From contig NZ_MVOL01000026.1 of the NCBI RefSeq assembly GCF_002018875.1, forward strand, positions 1 through 51,272: a stretch of 51,272 nt of DNA. Reading direction: 5' to 3'. Below, piece after piece: positions 31,951-40,939 of the stretch. The first letter of the stretch is position 1, and every line of letters begins with the position of its first letter. The DNA comes from Pseudomonas sp. MF4836 (GTDB lineage: Bacteria; Pseudomonadota; Gammaproteobacteria; Pseudomonadales; Pseudomonadaceae). Position numbers and translations under genes: made by a program. Under the pieces are notes generated by a model. It had not been told where the DNA came from, ran no database searches, and saw only the letters and a program-made list of their open reading frames with translations.

Positions 31951-34497
31951 GTGAAGGCGACAAGCGGGATACGAATATCTTTTCGTCCGCGCTTACTGGG
32001 TATTTCTTTAGTCTGTGCAATTTCGGGTACTTGGTGTCAGGCCCACGCGCAAGAAGTGCAGTTTAATCTTGATGTGCTGGATGTTAAGGATCGCGCCAAT
32101 ATTGATTTAGGCCAATTTTCCCGCGGCGCTTACATCATGCCGGGCGAGTACACCATGCGAGTACGTATCAACAGGCAGGAAATGCCTGAACAGTCTGTGA
32201 CGTTCTATCCCTCCGAGCAGGATGCCCGCGACAGTGTGGCGTGTCTGAGCCCGACGCTGGTCGAGCAGGTTGCGTTGAAACCGGACATCAGCAAAACACT
32301 GACCTGGTGGCATCAAGGGCAGTGCCTGGCGCTGGATAGCCTGCCGGGTGCGACGGCGCATGCTGAGTTGAGCAGTTCGAGCCTGATGGTGAACATGCCG
32401 CAGGCCTATCTGGAGTACACCGTCGACACTTGGGATCCGCCGTCGCGTTGGGACGAAGGTATCTCGGGGGTGTTGGTCGACTATTACTTGAACGGTCAAA
32501 GCCAATACCAGGAGCAGGACGGTGGCACTTCCTACAACTTGAGCGGCAACGGCACGGTGGGCGCCAATATGGGCGCCTGGCGGCTGCGTGCCGACTGGCA
32601 GACGCGGCTGGATCGTCGCCGCAATGGCCAGGGCCCGGGCAATAGTTGGGATTGGAGCCGTTACTACGCTTACCGGGCTATTCCGACCCTTGGGGCGCGG
32701 TTTTCGCTGGGCGAGAATTTCCTGTATTCCGACATTTTTGACAGCTTTCGCTTTACTGGCGCGAGCCTGATCACCGATGACAACATGCTGCCGCCTAATC
32801 TGCGTGGTTATGCCCCGGAGGTGGCCGGCGTGGCGCGAACTAACGCCAAGGTGGTGATCAGCCAGCAGGGGCGGGTGATTTATGAAGCCCAGGTCGCCTC
32901 GGGGCCGTTTCGCATTCAGGACATTAACGACGCGGTTTCCGGGCAACTGGATGTGCGGGTGGAAGAGCAGGACGGCACTCAGCAGTCATTCACTGTAGAG
33001 ACCGCCAGCGTTCCCTACCTGACCCGGCCCGGATCGTTGCGTTACAAGGTCAGCAGCGGCCGTCCCTCGGATTTCAACCACGGCGCCGAAGGTCCGATGT
33101 TCGTCACGGGCGAGGCTTCCTGGGGTGTGAGCAATGGGTGGTCGCTGTATGGCGGCGGCGTGGAAGGCGGGGATTACAAGGCCCTGGCGCTGGGCGTGGG
33201 TCGCGACCTGATGATCTTTGGCGCGTTGTCATTTGACGTTACCCAGTCCCGCACCCGATTGCCGCAATGGCAGGATGACACGTTAAGCGGGGCCTCTTAC
33301 CGGCTGCGCTATTCGAAGAACTTCGACAAGTACGACTCCCAGGTGACCTTCTCCGGGTACCGCTTCTCGGAGAAAGACTACATGTCGATGAGTGATTACA
33401 TGAGTGCCCGCAATTTTGGCACGCGCAATGAAAACAGCAAGGAGTTGTACAGCGTCAGTTTTAGGCAGTACTTCAGTGACAGTGGGCTGAGTACCTACCT
33501 CAACTACGACCACCAGACCTACTGGAACACTAGGGCCAGCGATCGCTACACCTTCAGCCTGGCCAAAAGCATGAGCGTCGGCCAGTTCAGGAATCTAAGC
33601 CTGTCGGTGACGGCGTACCGGAATAAATACAACGGTATCGATGATGACGGCATGTATCTCTCGCTCTCAGTGCCGCTGGGGGGTGGTGGGGGTTATATCA
33701 GTTACAGCGGTAGCTATGATCGCGATGCAAACAGTCATCAGGTGGGTTACTACGACCGTCTCGAAAATGGCGACAGTTACCAGCTCAATGGCGGCCAGAA
33801 CAGCACCGGCGCGACGGCCAGCGGTTTCTACTCCCATGAGGGGGATCTGGCCCAGGTCAATGCTAATACCAGCTATCAAGAGGGGCGCTACACCTCGGTT
33901 GGCATGTCGTTACAGGGTGGGGCGACGGCTACCCTGGAGGGCGCGGCCATGCACCGTTCAAGCATGATTGGCGGCACTCGAATTCTGGTGGACACCGACG
34001 ACGCGGTGGGTATCCCCATCTCGGGGTATGGCGCCGTCACCCGCACCAACCGATTCGGTAAAGCCGTGGTCACCGACGTCAACAGTTATCACCGCAACCA
34101 GGTGAGTATTGACGTGAACAAGTTGCCGGAGAACGCCGAGGTGGCGCACTCGGTGATCCAGGCCACGTTGACCGAAGGGGCTATTGGCTATCGGCGGTTC
34201 GAGGTGGTGTCCGGTGAGAAGGCAATGGTGGTGATCCAGTTGGCCGATGGTTCAACCGCACCTTTTGGGGCCACGGTGACCAACGACAAGGGACAAGATG
34301 TCGGCATAGTCGGTGACGATGGCAACGTCTACCTCAGCGGTATCCACCCGGGTAGGCCAATGACTGTGCATTGGAATGGCCAGGCGCAGTGTGCGCTGCT
34401 GATGCCCAAGCAGGTCTCCCAGGCAGACATGGCCGAGTTAGTGTTGCCGTGCGGGGAGTTTTCCGACAGTCATTCGCCGCAAAAGGCGCAGGGTTGA
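31951..34497 (+). CDS. Fimbrial outer-membrane usher
   Basis: This is an 848-residue usher (PapC/FimD family). The signal peptide ends around residue 34 (CQAHAQ), followed by the N-terminal chaperone-binding domain (EVQFNLDVLDVKDRANIDLGQFSRG). A 24-stranded barrel follows, with the middle plug domain (APEVAGVARTNAKVVISQQGRVIYEAQVASGPFRIQDI). Two C-terminal domains include GYGAVTRTNRFGKAVV and a final FGATVTNDKGQDVGIVGDDGNVYLSG. The start is GTG 31951, the only good start after an in-frame TAA at 31942. It secretes and assembles the subunits encoded around it. Its N-terminal sequence is closer to PapC-like ushers than to FimD. Confidence 0.9.
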   Translation: MKATSGIRISFRPRLLGISLVCAISGTWCQAHAQEVQFNLDVLDVKDRANIDLGQFSRGAYIMPGEYTMRVRINRQEMPEQSVTFYPSEQDARDSVACLSPTLVEQVALKPDISKTLTWWHQGQCLALDSLPGATAHAELSSSSLMVNMPQAYLEYTVDTWDPPSRWDEGISGVLVDYYLNGQSQYQEQDGGTSYNLSGNGTVGANMGAWRLRADWQTRLDRRRNGQGPGNSWDWSRYYAYRAIPTLGARFSLGENFLYSDIFDSFRFTGASLITDDNMLPPNLRGYAPEVAGVARTNAKVVISQQGRVIYEAQVASGPFRIQDINDAVSGQLDVRVEEQDGTQQSFTVETASVPYLTRPGSLRYKVSSGRPSDFNHGAEGPMFVTGEASWGVSNGWSLYGGGVEGGDYKALALGVGRDLMIFGALSFDVTQSRTRLPQWQDDTLSGASYRLRYSKNFDKYDSQVTFSGYRFSEKDYMSMSDYMSARNFGTRNENSKELYSVSFRQYFSDSGLSTYLNYDHQTYWNTRASDRYTFSLAKSMSVGQFRNLSLSVTAYRNKYNGIDDDGMYLSLSVPLGGGGGYISYSGSYDRDANSHQVGYYDRLENGDSYQLNGGQNSTGATASGFYSHEGDLAQVNANTSYQEGRYTSVGMSLQGGATATLEGAAMHRSSMIGGTRILVDTDDAVGIPISGYGAVTRTNRFGKAVVTDVNSYHRNQVSIDVNKLPENAEVAHSVIQATLTEGAIGYRRFEVVSGEKAMVVIQLADGSTAPFGATVTNDKGQDVGIVGDDGNVYLSGIHPGRPMTVHWNGQAQCALLMPKQVSQADMAELVLPCGEFSDSHSPQKAQG

Positions 34498-34599
34498 CTG
34501 CGCACCACACACACCTTTCAGCCCGTGGCAGGCCCATGCGCCGTTTTATTGAGCGGCGCACTTTTGATGTTTCAAACATGCAGACAGTGAGTAACAACG

Positions 34600-35352
34600 A
34601 TGAACAGGCAACGTAATCCTCTTTTCCCCGTGGTTGGCGCACTGCTATCAAGTGTGCTGAACATGCAACAGGTGCAGGCGGCCGTGGCACTGGACCGTAC
34701 CCGGGCCGTGTTCGACGGTGGCGAGAAGTCCATCAGCCTCAGTATCAGCAACGAAAACAAGACCCTGCCTTACCTGGCGCAAGGCTGGCTGGAGGATGCG
34801 CAGGGCAACAAGATCAACAGCCCACTGACGGTTCTACCGCCCTTGCAGCGCCTAGAGCCTGGGGCAAAAAGCCAGATCAAGGTGCAGGCCCTCCCGGCTG
34901 CCAATTTATTAGTACAGGACCGCGAGACGTTGTTCTATTTCAACTTGCGTGAAATCCCGCCAAAGAGCGAAAAGCCCAACACCTTGCAGTTGGCGCTGCA
35001 GACGCGGATCAAATTGTACTATCGGCCAAAGGCGCTGGGCGTTAGACCCGGGATGGTGCCTTGGCAGGAACAACTGACCCTGATCAGGCAGGGCGATAAA
35101 TACCAGGTGAATAACCCGACGCCGTATTACGTGACGATAGTCGATGCTGGTAACAAGCCCGGTTCTGAAGGTGCTCAGGGTTTTGACCCGGTGATGGTGG
35201 CCCCTTACGGCAAAGAGACGCTGAACCTGGGTGTGTCGGTGCTAGGCGCAGCGCCGGTGCTGACCTACATCAATGACTACGGCGGTCGCCCGCAGCTGCA
35301 GTTCACCTGTGGTGCAGTCGACTGCAAGGCCAAACCCATCACGCAGAATTGA
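34600..35352 (+). CDS. Periplasmic fimbrial chaperone (PapD family)
   Basis: This 250-residue protein has a signal sequence (about residues 1-27, QQVQA) and two Ig-like domains. The first carries ALDRTRAVFDGGEKSISLSISNEN and the conserved subunit-binding edge SQIKVQAL ... LFYFNLREIPP; the short F1-G1 loop places it in the FGS subfamily, which assembles rod-like fimbriae. The second contains RIKLYYRPKAL (the conserved Lys/Arg anchor region) and NPTPYYVTIVDAG. The start is ATG 34600; no strong ribosome site is visible. It folds and caps pilins before delivery to the usher. Confidence 0.9.
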   Translation: MNRQRNPLFPVVGALLSSVLNMQQVQAAVALDRTRAVFDGGEKSISLSISNENKTLPYLAQGWLEDAQGNKINSPLTVLPPLQRLEPGAKSQIKVQALPAANLLVQDRETLFYFNLREIPPKSEKPNTLQLALQTRIKLYYRPKALGVRPGMVPWQEQLTLIRQGDKYQVNNPTPYYVTIVDAGNKPGSEGAQGFDPVMVAPYGKETLNLGVSVLGAAPVLTYINDYGGRPQLQFTCGAVDCKAKPITQN

Positions 35353-35374
35353 GAACGGGTATCGTGGTTTGACG

Positions 35375-35905
35375 ATGAATGAAAAGAGCGGCCTGGCCAT
35401 AAAAAAGCCACATAAAACACAGCAGGTGTTATGTGCCGTATGCCTGGCATTGCTGAGCATGGTCATGGTCCCGTCGGCATTGGCAGCCACGAGCAGCACC
35501 ATTACCGTTAAGGTCACCGTCACGGCAGCGCCGTGCGAGATCAACGACAACAATTTGATTGAGGTCGACTTTGGCAACGACGTACTCACGACCCGGGTGG
35601 GCGGCGACTATAAAAAGAGGCGGGTGCAATACTCTGTGAGCTGTCCGCTGGGCGCCCCCAGCTCGATGAGGATGCGGATCGAGGGCAATGGTGCGGTGTT
35701 TGACGGCAAGGTGCTGCTGACCCAAATCACCGATTTTGGCATTGAAATACGTGCGAACGGAAAGCAACTGCCCATCGACAGCTGGGTAGATTTTACCTAT
35801 CCGGATTGGCCATCACTTGAAGCAGTGCCGGTCAAGCGCCCCGGCGCCACCCTGGCCACCGGTGTCTTCTCCGCCGCAGCGACCATGAAGGTCGAATACC
35901 GGTGA
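35375..35905 (+). CDS. Minor fimbrial subunit 1
   Basis: This 176-residue pilin-like protein has a cleavable signal sequence after a basic start (MNEKSGLAIKKPHK ... ALAA). The mature part has the usual pilin strand pattern TITVKVTVTAAPCEINDNNLIEVDFGNDV with a Cys pair, and ends FSAAATMKVEYR, the terminal donor-complemented strand. It is likely an adaptor or tip-fibril subunit. It starts at ATG 35375, 22 bases after the chaperone, and its stop overlaps the next gene (GTGA). The three minor pilins that follow each other are related but not identical. Confidence 0.82.
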   Translation: MNEKSGLAIKKPHKTQQVLCAVCLALLSMVMVPSALAATSSTITVKVTVTAAPCEINDNNLIEVDFGNDVLTTRVGGDYKKRRVQYSVSCPLGAPSSMRMRIEGNGAVFDGKVLLTQITDFGIEIRANGKQLPIDSWVDFTYPDWPSLEAVPVKRPGATLATGVFSAAATMKVEYR

Positions 35906-36405
35906 GCAGGATCAGCGCGATGAAAGGTTATGCCGGGCTGCTGCTGATGCTGGCCGGTGGCGCAATCAGTGCGCAGGGGCAGGCGGCGCAGAACATGACA
36001 CTGTTCGGCACGCTGATAGAACCTGCGGCGTGCACCATCAACGACGGCGGCCAGGTGGATGTCGATTTTGGCAACCGGATCGGCGTGAACAAGGTGGACG
36101 GCGTGAACTACTGGCAGCCGATGAGTTACCGCATTACCTGCGATCCTAATGCGAGTACCCAGGACATGACTTTGGAAGTCGTCGGTATTCAAGCCGATTA
36201 CGACTCGGCGGCGGTGGTCAGCGACGTTAAGGATCTGGCGATCCAGATCAAGCAGAACGGTCAGCCGTTTGAACTGAACAAACCTATTCCTATTACGCGG
36301 GGCAGCCCGCCCGTCCTGTCGGCGGTGCCGGTAAAGCGATTGGGGGCAGTGCTGAACGAAGGGCCGTTCGAGGCTACCGCGACCCTCAGGGTGGGATACC
36401 CATGA
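35902..36405 (+). CDS. Minor fimbrial subunit 2
   Basis: This 167-residue pilin-like protein has a signal peptide followed by NMTLFGTLIEPAACTINDGGQVDVDFGNRIGVNKVDG, closely similar to the corresponding part of subunit 1 (CEIND ... VDFGN). It ends FEATATLRVGYP. GTG 35902 overlaps the previous stop; ATG 35920 is the alternative start. The LSAVPVKRLGAVL ending block is shared with subunit 1 (LEAVPVKRPGATL), so the two arose by duplication. Probably an adaptor or terminator subunit. Confidence 0.82.
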   Translation: MSRISAMKGYAGLLLMLAGGAISAQGQAAQNMTLFGTLIEPAACTINDGGQVDVDFGNRIGVNKVDGVNYWQPMSYRITCDPNASTQDMTLEVVGIQADYDSAAVVSDVKDLAIQIKQNGQPFELNKPIPITRGSPPVLSAVPVKRLGAVLNEGPFEATATLRVGYP

Positions 36406-36935
36406 GCACGAGAAAAATGCGCCTATCAGCCATACCGCTGGCGTTGATGCTGGCGCATAGCCTGACGGCGCAGGCTGAAAACGTTCGGCTGCACGGCGCC
36501 CTGGTGGCGGAGCCCTGCGTGATCGTACCCGGGGACGAGAACGTGCAACTGAACTTTGGCACGGTGATCGACAAATACCTGTATGCCAACCAACGCACCC
36601 GGGGCCAGGCGTTTGACATCCGCCTGATGGCCTGCGACCCGAGCCTGAGCAAGACGGTGAAGATGACCTTCAGCGGTGTTGAGAATCCACATCTTGAAGG
36701 GTTGCTGGCGATAGAGGGCAACAGCCAGGCCAGTGGCATCGCTATCGGCATGGAGACCCAGGCCGGTCGGAAACTGCCGCTGAACACCAGCGGAGAAGGC
36801 ATCCGCTTGGTCAACGGCAATAACACCCTGACTGTGTTGGCGTATGTGCAGGGAGAACCGCAAGCCATCGCCAAGCACAATATCCAGCACGGGCCGTTCA
36901 GCGCCATTGCAACTTTCAGCCTGGAATATGAATAA
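36402..36935 (+). CDS. Minor fimbrial subunit 3
   Basis: This 177-residue pilin-like protein has a signal sequence ending around residue 25 (LTAQA), then ENVRLHGALVAEPCVIVPGDENVQLNFGTVIDKYLYANQ. Cys pair and terminal strand (FSAIATFSLEYE) are present. The central part (MTFSGVENPHLEGLLAIEG ... GIAIGMETQAGRKLPLN) resembles the PapK/SfaS type of minor pilins. The start is ATG 36402, overlapping the previous stop as ATGA, so subunits 1-3 are translationally linked. A 129-base gap separates it from the adhesin gene. Confidence 0.82.
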   Translation: MSTRKMRLSAIPLALMLAHSLTAQAENVRLHGALVAEPCVIVPGDENVQLNFGTVIDKYLYANQRTRGQAFDIRLMACDPSLSKTVKMTFSGVENPHLEGLLAIEGNSQASGIAIGMETQAGRKLPLNTSGEGIRLVNGNNTLTVLAYVQGEPQAIAKHNIQHGPFSAIATFSLEYE

Positions 36936-37064
36936 GGCGGCTGTTGACTGGCGGTTGCCGAGAACACGTTGGTGTAGCGGATCGCGAAGACCATTTAGGT
37001 ACAGGGGCAGGCCGGAACATGATCGAAACTTTTCAGTGATTAACTATTTTGACAAGGGTGTTTA

Positions 37065-37907
37065 ATGGGAATCAATGCGTCAGCAGACCGGGTGCCTGGT
37101 ACTGTTTTTAAACGCCTTAAAACGCTGCTTGTATGCAGTTTTATAAGTGGATTAATAACGTTTTTTATGCCGGCGCTAAGTCAGGGGGCCTCTATAATGG
37201 TTGCCTACAATGCCAGTTCTAAGTTGTATTATGTGGCAAACATTAATATATCGGCTGGGGAGCTGAGTAATACCCGGCCACAGGTGCTGGGTGTCTATTT
37301 TTCTTTTACTTCACCGGCGGGAAGTGTCGAGTGCCGGCAGGGATATCAACCAGGAGAGTTCACCGCCTGTAGTGGCGCAGCATGGGGGACCTTGCCGGTT
37401 TACTGCCCGACAGCCGCTGAAGCTATTCGCCGATTTAGAATGATGTTGACCGGGGCTATCTTAATCGACGCGCCTTCGCCGAATACGATTGTGGAAATAG
37501 CGTGCATGAGCGGTCCAAGTTCGGCGTGGCGGTTTGCAGGCCCGGTGTCGCCCCCTCCGTTGATACCTGCTTCGTGTAAAATTTACGGGCCTGTTACATT
37601 GGAACATGGGTCGCTTAGTACAGTAAAAGTAAACGGGCATACCGCGTCTTCAGAAATAGGGATGGAGTGCAGTCGGGAGTCGGATGTGGTGTTGAAAATT
37701 CCCGATAATGGCGTCATAGCGCTAGGCAGTAATAGCGGCCTGAAATCAACGATTGTTTTAAATGGCGTGACGGGTGGGAATGTCAGAGTGAATAAGGTAG
37801 GGCCGGTAATAAAATATATAACGGTGTCCAGTGTGTTGAGCTCTTCGGGTGCCGTCAGAAGTGGCGACTTTAGTGGCAGTGGTGTGATTACACTTGAAAT
37901 TCCCTGA
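37065..37907 (+). CDS. Putative two-domain fimbrial tip adhesin
   Basis: This 280-residue secreted protein has a long signal region (about residues 1-42, ALSQG). An N-terminal domain with four cysteines and aromatic residues (YNASSKLYYVANINISAGE, VYCPTAAEA) is followed by a C-terminal pilin-like domain from about residue 170 (SCKIYGPVTLEHGSLSTVKVNGHTASSEIGMECSRESD), ending SGVITLEIP. This is the lectin-plus-pilin layout of PapG/FimH-type adhesins, but I find no match to a named receptor specificity. The AT content is clearly higher than in its neighbours, suggesting a separately acquired or fast-evolving gene. The start is ATG 37065 with AAGGGTG upstream. It is the last gene of the fimbrial cluster. 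Confidence 0.65.
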   Translation: MGINASADRVPGTVFKRLKTLLVCSFISGLITFFMPALSQGASIMVAYNASSKLYYVANINISAGELSNTRPQVLGVYFSFTSPAGSVECRQGYQPGEFTACSGAAWGTLPVYCPTAAEAIRRFRMMLTGAILIDAPSPNTIVEIACMSGPSSAWRFAGPVSPPPLIPASCKIYGPVTLEHGSLSTVKVNGHTASSEIGMECSRESDVVLKIPDNGVIALGSNSGLKSTIVLNGVTGGNVRVNKVGPVIKYITVSSVLSSSGAVRSGDFSGSGVITLEIP

Positions 37908-37940
37908 CTTTTTATGGGGCGTAAGTTGGATGATTGAAGC

Positions 37941-38156
37941 GTGTCGTCTCGCTTTGCTGTCTGTGGTTGGCTTGCGAAGGAAGCCCTGGCGAAACCTGGA
38001 CGCCAGTGGTTTGCGGGCAATCTCGCAGGCCTGATAACTCCAAGCGACGAAACGGGTCCCGGCGCTGACGTGGTACGGATCAAAGCAACCGACACCGGGA
38101 ATGCTCGAGCTGGCACTTACTCGGGAGCGACGGTATTGAGACTCGACGTTCTATAG
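37941..38156 (+). pseudogene. Possible remnant of a second adhesin or pilin C terminus
   Basis: A 71-codon open frame ends ADVVRIKATDTGNARAGTYSGATVLRLDVL. The closing AGTYSGATVLRLDV is the kind of terminal beta strand found in pilin domains (compare FSGSGVITLEIP of the adhesin). No signal peptide or full pilin domain precedes it, and GC content is higher than in the adhesin. It is best read as the surviving 3' end of an older fimbrial gene, but this is a short match. Confidence 0.35.
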
Positions 38157-38491
38157 CACCAGGTCAGGGGGAGAACGGTGACAGCTGCAGCCTCCCGGCG
38201 CCGAGGCCAGCGTGACGCTTCCTTGATCGCCTACCAACAGAAAACCCACGACTAGCACACGCTGTAGGCGAGAAGGATTAGACTCATCGGCCATAGGGAT
38301 GTGCCTCTCAACCCGTGTCCCATTTAACGCAGGCCGTTTCGATGACTTCTGCTCAACGCCCTGATCACACTCCTTCAGACTTTTGTTGCGGCATAGCACA
38401 GTTGGCGCGCAGCTTATCACCGTGGATGCCCCTGGTGACCACTGCAACCTTGCAGCCAGCTGCGCAGCGAACAAGGGCGGTGTGCTGAACC
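38157..38491. other. Non-coding stretch between the fimbrial cluster and the AraC gene
   Basis: These 335 bases hold no gene I can support. Short frames on both strands lack coding character. The last part must contain the promoter of the following AraC-type gene. Confidence 0.4.
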
Positions 38492-39496
38492 GTGGCCGCA
38501 TTCACCAGTACCGCCCAATCCCCTGACCTTGACCTGTCGTACCTGTGTCAGACGCCGGTATTTACCAGTCAGGCGCCTTTGCACAGCCATCAACTGCTGA
38601 GCCGGGAGCTGGTGGAGCATGACCTGCTGTGGCGCGGCGATGGGGTCGACACCGCGTTGTTTCGCCGCTATCTGGGGCGTTGCCAGGTGTTCGCCCTGCG
38701 TTATGGCGCGGAAGTTGAAGTGCGCTTGCGCCCGTTCAGCGATTTTGTGCTGGTGCAGATGCTCCTCAATGGCCGTGCCCGGGTCGACTGCGACGGTGTG
38801 AGCTTGGAGCTGGAAGCCGGGCAGGTGGTGGTCCTGTCCCGCTGCCAGGCGGCGCGCCTGGTCTGGCAGCGCGGCTGCGAGCAATTGATGTTGCGGGTTC
38901 CGCGCAGCCTGCTGGAGCAGGGCCGGCAGCAGGTGCTCGACGCGGGAGGGGTGGATCAGCCACTGCCATCGGCCTATTGCCTGGACCCGATGCAGACCCG
39001 GGTCTGGATGCGTCTGGTGGGCAACGTGCTGGACCAGATGGCCCTGCACGGCGAGCAGGCCTCCCCCGAGCCCTGGGTGCAGCACCTGGAACACAGTCTG
39101 GCCCTGTTTTTATTGACGCATCCGCCCCGGGGCCTGGCGCCGCGCTTGCCGGACCCGGAATCGGCGGGGCAGCGCCAGGCCTTGCGCCAGTTGGTGAAGA
39201 TCGAAACCCTGATGCGCCAGCGCCTGGGTGAAGCCCTGACCCTGGCCGAGCTGGCGGCGGTGGGCGGCATGAGCGTGCGCAGCCTCAACAGCCTGTGCCA
39301 GCGCTGCTACCGCCAGACGCCAATGGAACGTCTGCGCGCCCTGCGCCTGGAGGCTGCCCGCGAACGCTTGCTGGCGCGGCGCGACCTGAGTATCACCGAG
39401 GTTGCCCTGGCCCACGGTTTCGCGCACCTGGGCCGTTTCGCCCATTACTATCACCAGCGTTTCGGCGAATTGCCGCACCACACCCGCAGCCGCTAG
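38492..39496 (+). CDS. AraC/XylS-family transcriptional regulator
   Basis: This 334-residue regulator has an N-terminal AraC-binding-like domain (residues about 30-180, with VEVRLRPFSDFVLVQMLLNGRARVDCDG) and a C-terminal double helix-turn-helix: LTLAELAAVGGMSVRSLNSLCQR and ITEVALAHGFAHLGRFAHYYHQRFGE. Same type as the regulator at 7294 but clearly different in sequence. The start is GTG 38492. It is convergent with the dienelactone hydrolase-like gene (26-base gap), with a nine-base inverted repeat (39497-39505 and 39527-39535) at the junction. Regulation of an aromatic-type degradation gene set is likely; the target is not evident. Confidence 0.8.
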   Translation: MAAFTSTAQSPDLDLSYLCQTPVFTSQAPLHSHQLLSRELVEHDLLWRGDGVDTALFRRYLGRCQVFALRYGAEVEVRLRPFSDFVLVQMLLNGRARVDCDGVSLELEAGQVVVLSRCQAARLVWQRGCEQLMLRVPRSLLEQGRQQVLDAGGVDQPLPSAYCLDPMQTRVWMRLVGNVLDQMALHGEQASPEPWVQHLEHSLALFLLTHPPRGLAPRLPDPESAGQRQALRQLVKIETLMRQRLGEALTLAELAAVGGMSVRSLNSLCQRCYRQTPMERLRALRLEAARERLLARRDLSITEVALAHGFAHLGRFAHYYHQRFGELPHHTRSR

Positions 39497-39521
39497 GCGC
39501 CGGGCGGGCGTCGGCTGTGGC

Positions 39522-40757
39522 TCACTGCCCGGCGCTGGCGGTCCAGCTATGCATCAGGGTGTTGGAAGGCAATTGCTCGTCGAGCAGTTTTTTCGCCGCT
39601 TCGGCCCCCACCACCGGCAAGCCCGTGGGGTCCAGCAGGCCGATCTGCACCAGCACGCTGGCCTGGTCCCAGTAGATGTGTTCGTGGCACAGCTTGTCGC
39701 CGCGAAACTTGATGACCCCGAGCATGGGGATTTCCACGTAACGGCCGGTGGGCGCGACGTTGGGCAGCATCCAGTCGATGGCGCTGGTGTGGGTAAAACT
39801 CATGATGAATTCGTCGACGATCTGCGACGAGCCGACGGTGCGCGAGATCGGCACCAGCTTCATGTCCTCCGGGTTGCCGTGGACAAAGTGATGCTGATAG
39901 AAGCGGCTCAGCTCAAGCTGGCCGACGCCGCCGGTCATGGTCGGGATGTGGTTGACGTAGGGTTCGGCAACCATGGTGGCCATCGTTGCCGGCACATCGC
40001 GCAGGGCAAATTCGTATTTGACGTGTTTGTCCCACAGCTCAGACAGGTTGTAGTGCGGGCCGATTTCGCGCTTGAGCGCAGCGATGCTGCGTTGGTGGGC
40101 CATCAGTGCGGCCGGCTTGTCGTAATGCATACCGCCGCTGCGGGCAAAGGCGTGGTCGACCCCGGGGTAGGTGTAGATCTCGACGGACTCGCGCCCGCCC
40201 AGGCGGGTCTGGATCTGCGCCCGCGCGGTGGCGTCGCAGTAGCTGTCCTGTTCGGCGAAATGCAGCACCAGGCGGCCCTTGATCTGCTCGGCCTGGTCCA
40301 GCAGGTGCTCGATGCCCATGCCGTAGTAACCCACCGCGCAGGCCACGTCGGTGTGGGTCGCGGTGAGGTAGGCCAGCTTGCCGCCCATGCAGAGCCCGAC
40401 ATAGCCCAGCCCGCCGGGCTCGACCTGCTCCATCTGGCGCAGAGCCTGGAAGCCGGCGTCGATATCCTGCACCGCCAGCTCCAGGTCGAGCCCCTGGAAC
40501 AACTCGATGGCACGGGCGAAATCGGCCTCGGTGTAGCCCAGCTCGATCCCCGGTTGCTGGCGCCAGAACAGGTCGGGCACCAGGGTCACGTAGCCTTCCT
40601 CGGCATACAAATCGGCTACGCCGCGCATGGTGGCGTTGACCCCGAAAATCTCCTGGCCGATCACCACCCCGGGGCCTTTGCCCGAGGCTGGCAGCGCCAG
40701 GTAGGCGCTGAAGCGGCCGCTGCCGTCTGTGGCTTGGATTTCGATCATCTTGCCCAT
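39522..40757 (-). CDS. Dienelactone hydrolase fused to a SnoaL/NTF2-like domain
   Basis: This 411-residue two-domain protein has an N-terminal alpha/beta-hydrolase domain (1-235) of the dienelactone hydrolase family. The catalytic triad falls at Cys123 (GLCMGG), Asp171 and His202 (GVDHAF), with Glu36 in GQEIFG. These are exactly the residue numbers of the chlorocatechol enzyme ClcD. The C-terminal part (about 250-400) is a SnoaL-like fold (HVKYEFALRDVPATMATM, YVEIPMLGVIKFRGDKLCHEHIYWD). The two halves are in one frame. The start is ATG 40757. It may open or hydrolyse a lactone and then pass the product to the second domain; the substrate is not known. No ring-cleavage dioxygenase is adjacent. 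Confidence 0.85.
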   Translation of the reverse strand: MGKMIEIQATDGSGRFSAYLALPASGKGPGVVIGQEIFGVNATMRGVADLYAEEGYVTLVPDLFWRQQPGIELGYTEADFARAIELFQGLDLELAVQDIDAGFQALRQMEQVEPGGLGYVGLCMGGKLAYLTATHTDVACAVGYYGMGIEHLLDQAEQIKGRLVLHFAEQDSYCDATARAQIQTRLGGRESVEIYTYPGVDHAFARSGGMHYDKPAALMAHQRSIAALKREIGPHYNLSELWDKHVKYEFALRDVPATMATMVAEPYVNHIPTMTGGVGQLELSRFYQHHFVHGNPEDMKLVPISRTVGSSQIVDEFIMSFTHTSAIDWMLPNVAPTGRYVEIPMLGVIKFRGDKLCHEHIYWDQASVLVQIGLLDPTGLPVVGAEAAKKLLDEQLPSNTLMHSWTASAGQ

Positions 40758-40904
40758 GGCACTTTCCTCGTTGTCGACGGGTCGGCCCGCGATTGCGTGG
40801 CCGTGGCAGGCACTCTAGGAGCGAGGGGCAGGGCGAAAAAAGCCGGAATTGGCAAGTCGTTAGCCGGATCGTGCAGAAGTGCGGCAAGCAGGGAGAAGAA
40901 TGCG

Positions 40905-40929
40905 CCCGCGCCGTTTGCCACGGCGCGGG
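40905..40929 (-). terminator. Hairpin terminator candidate after the TonB receptor gene
   Basis: A perfect ten-base GC stem (CCCGCGCCGT/ACGGCGCGGG) with a five-base loop lies 11 bases beyond the receptor stop. A T-rich stretch follows on the minus strand (ATTCTTCTCCC), so it is likely the terminator of the iron-uptake genes. Confidence 0.6.
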
Positions 40930-40939
40930 GCGGGCGGGG

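Noticed and set aside
30876..38385. 13-base direct repeat CCTTCAGACTTTT flanking the fimbrial cluster (near 30884 and 38367)
   Set aside because: Such a match is expected by chance over this distance and there is no integrase or tRNA; not enough to call attachment sites.
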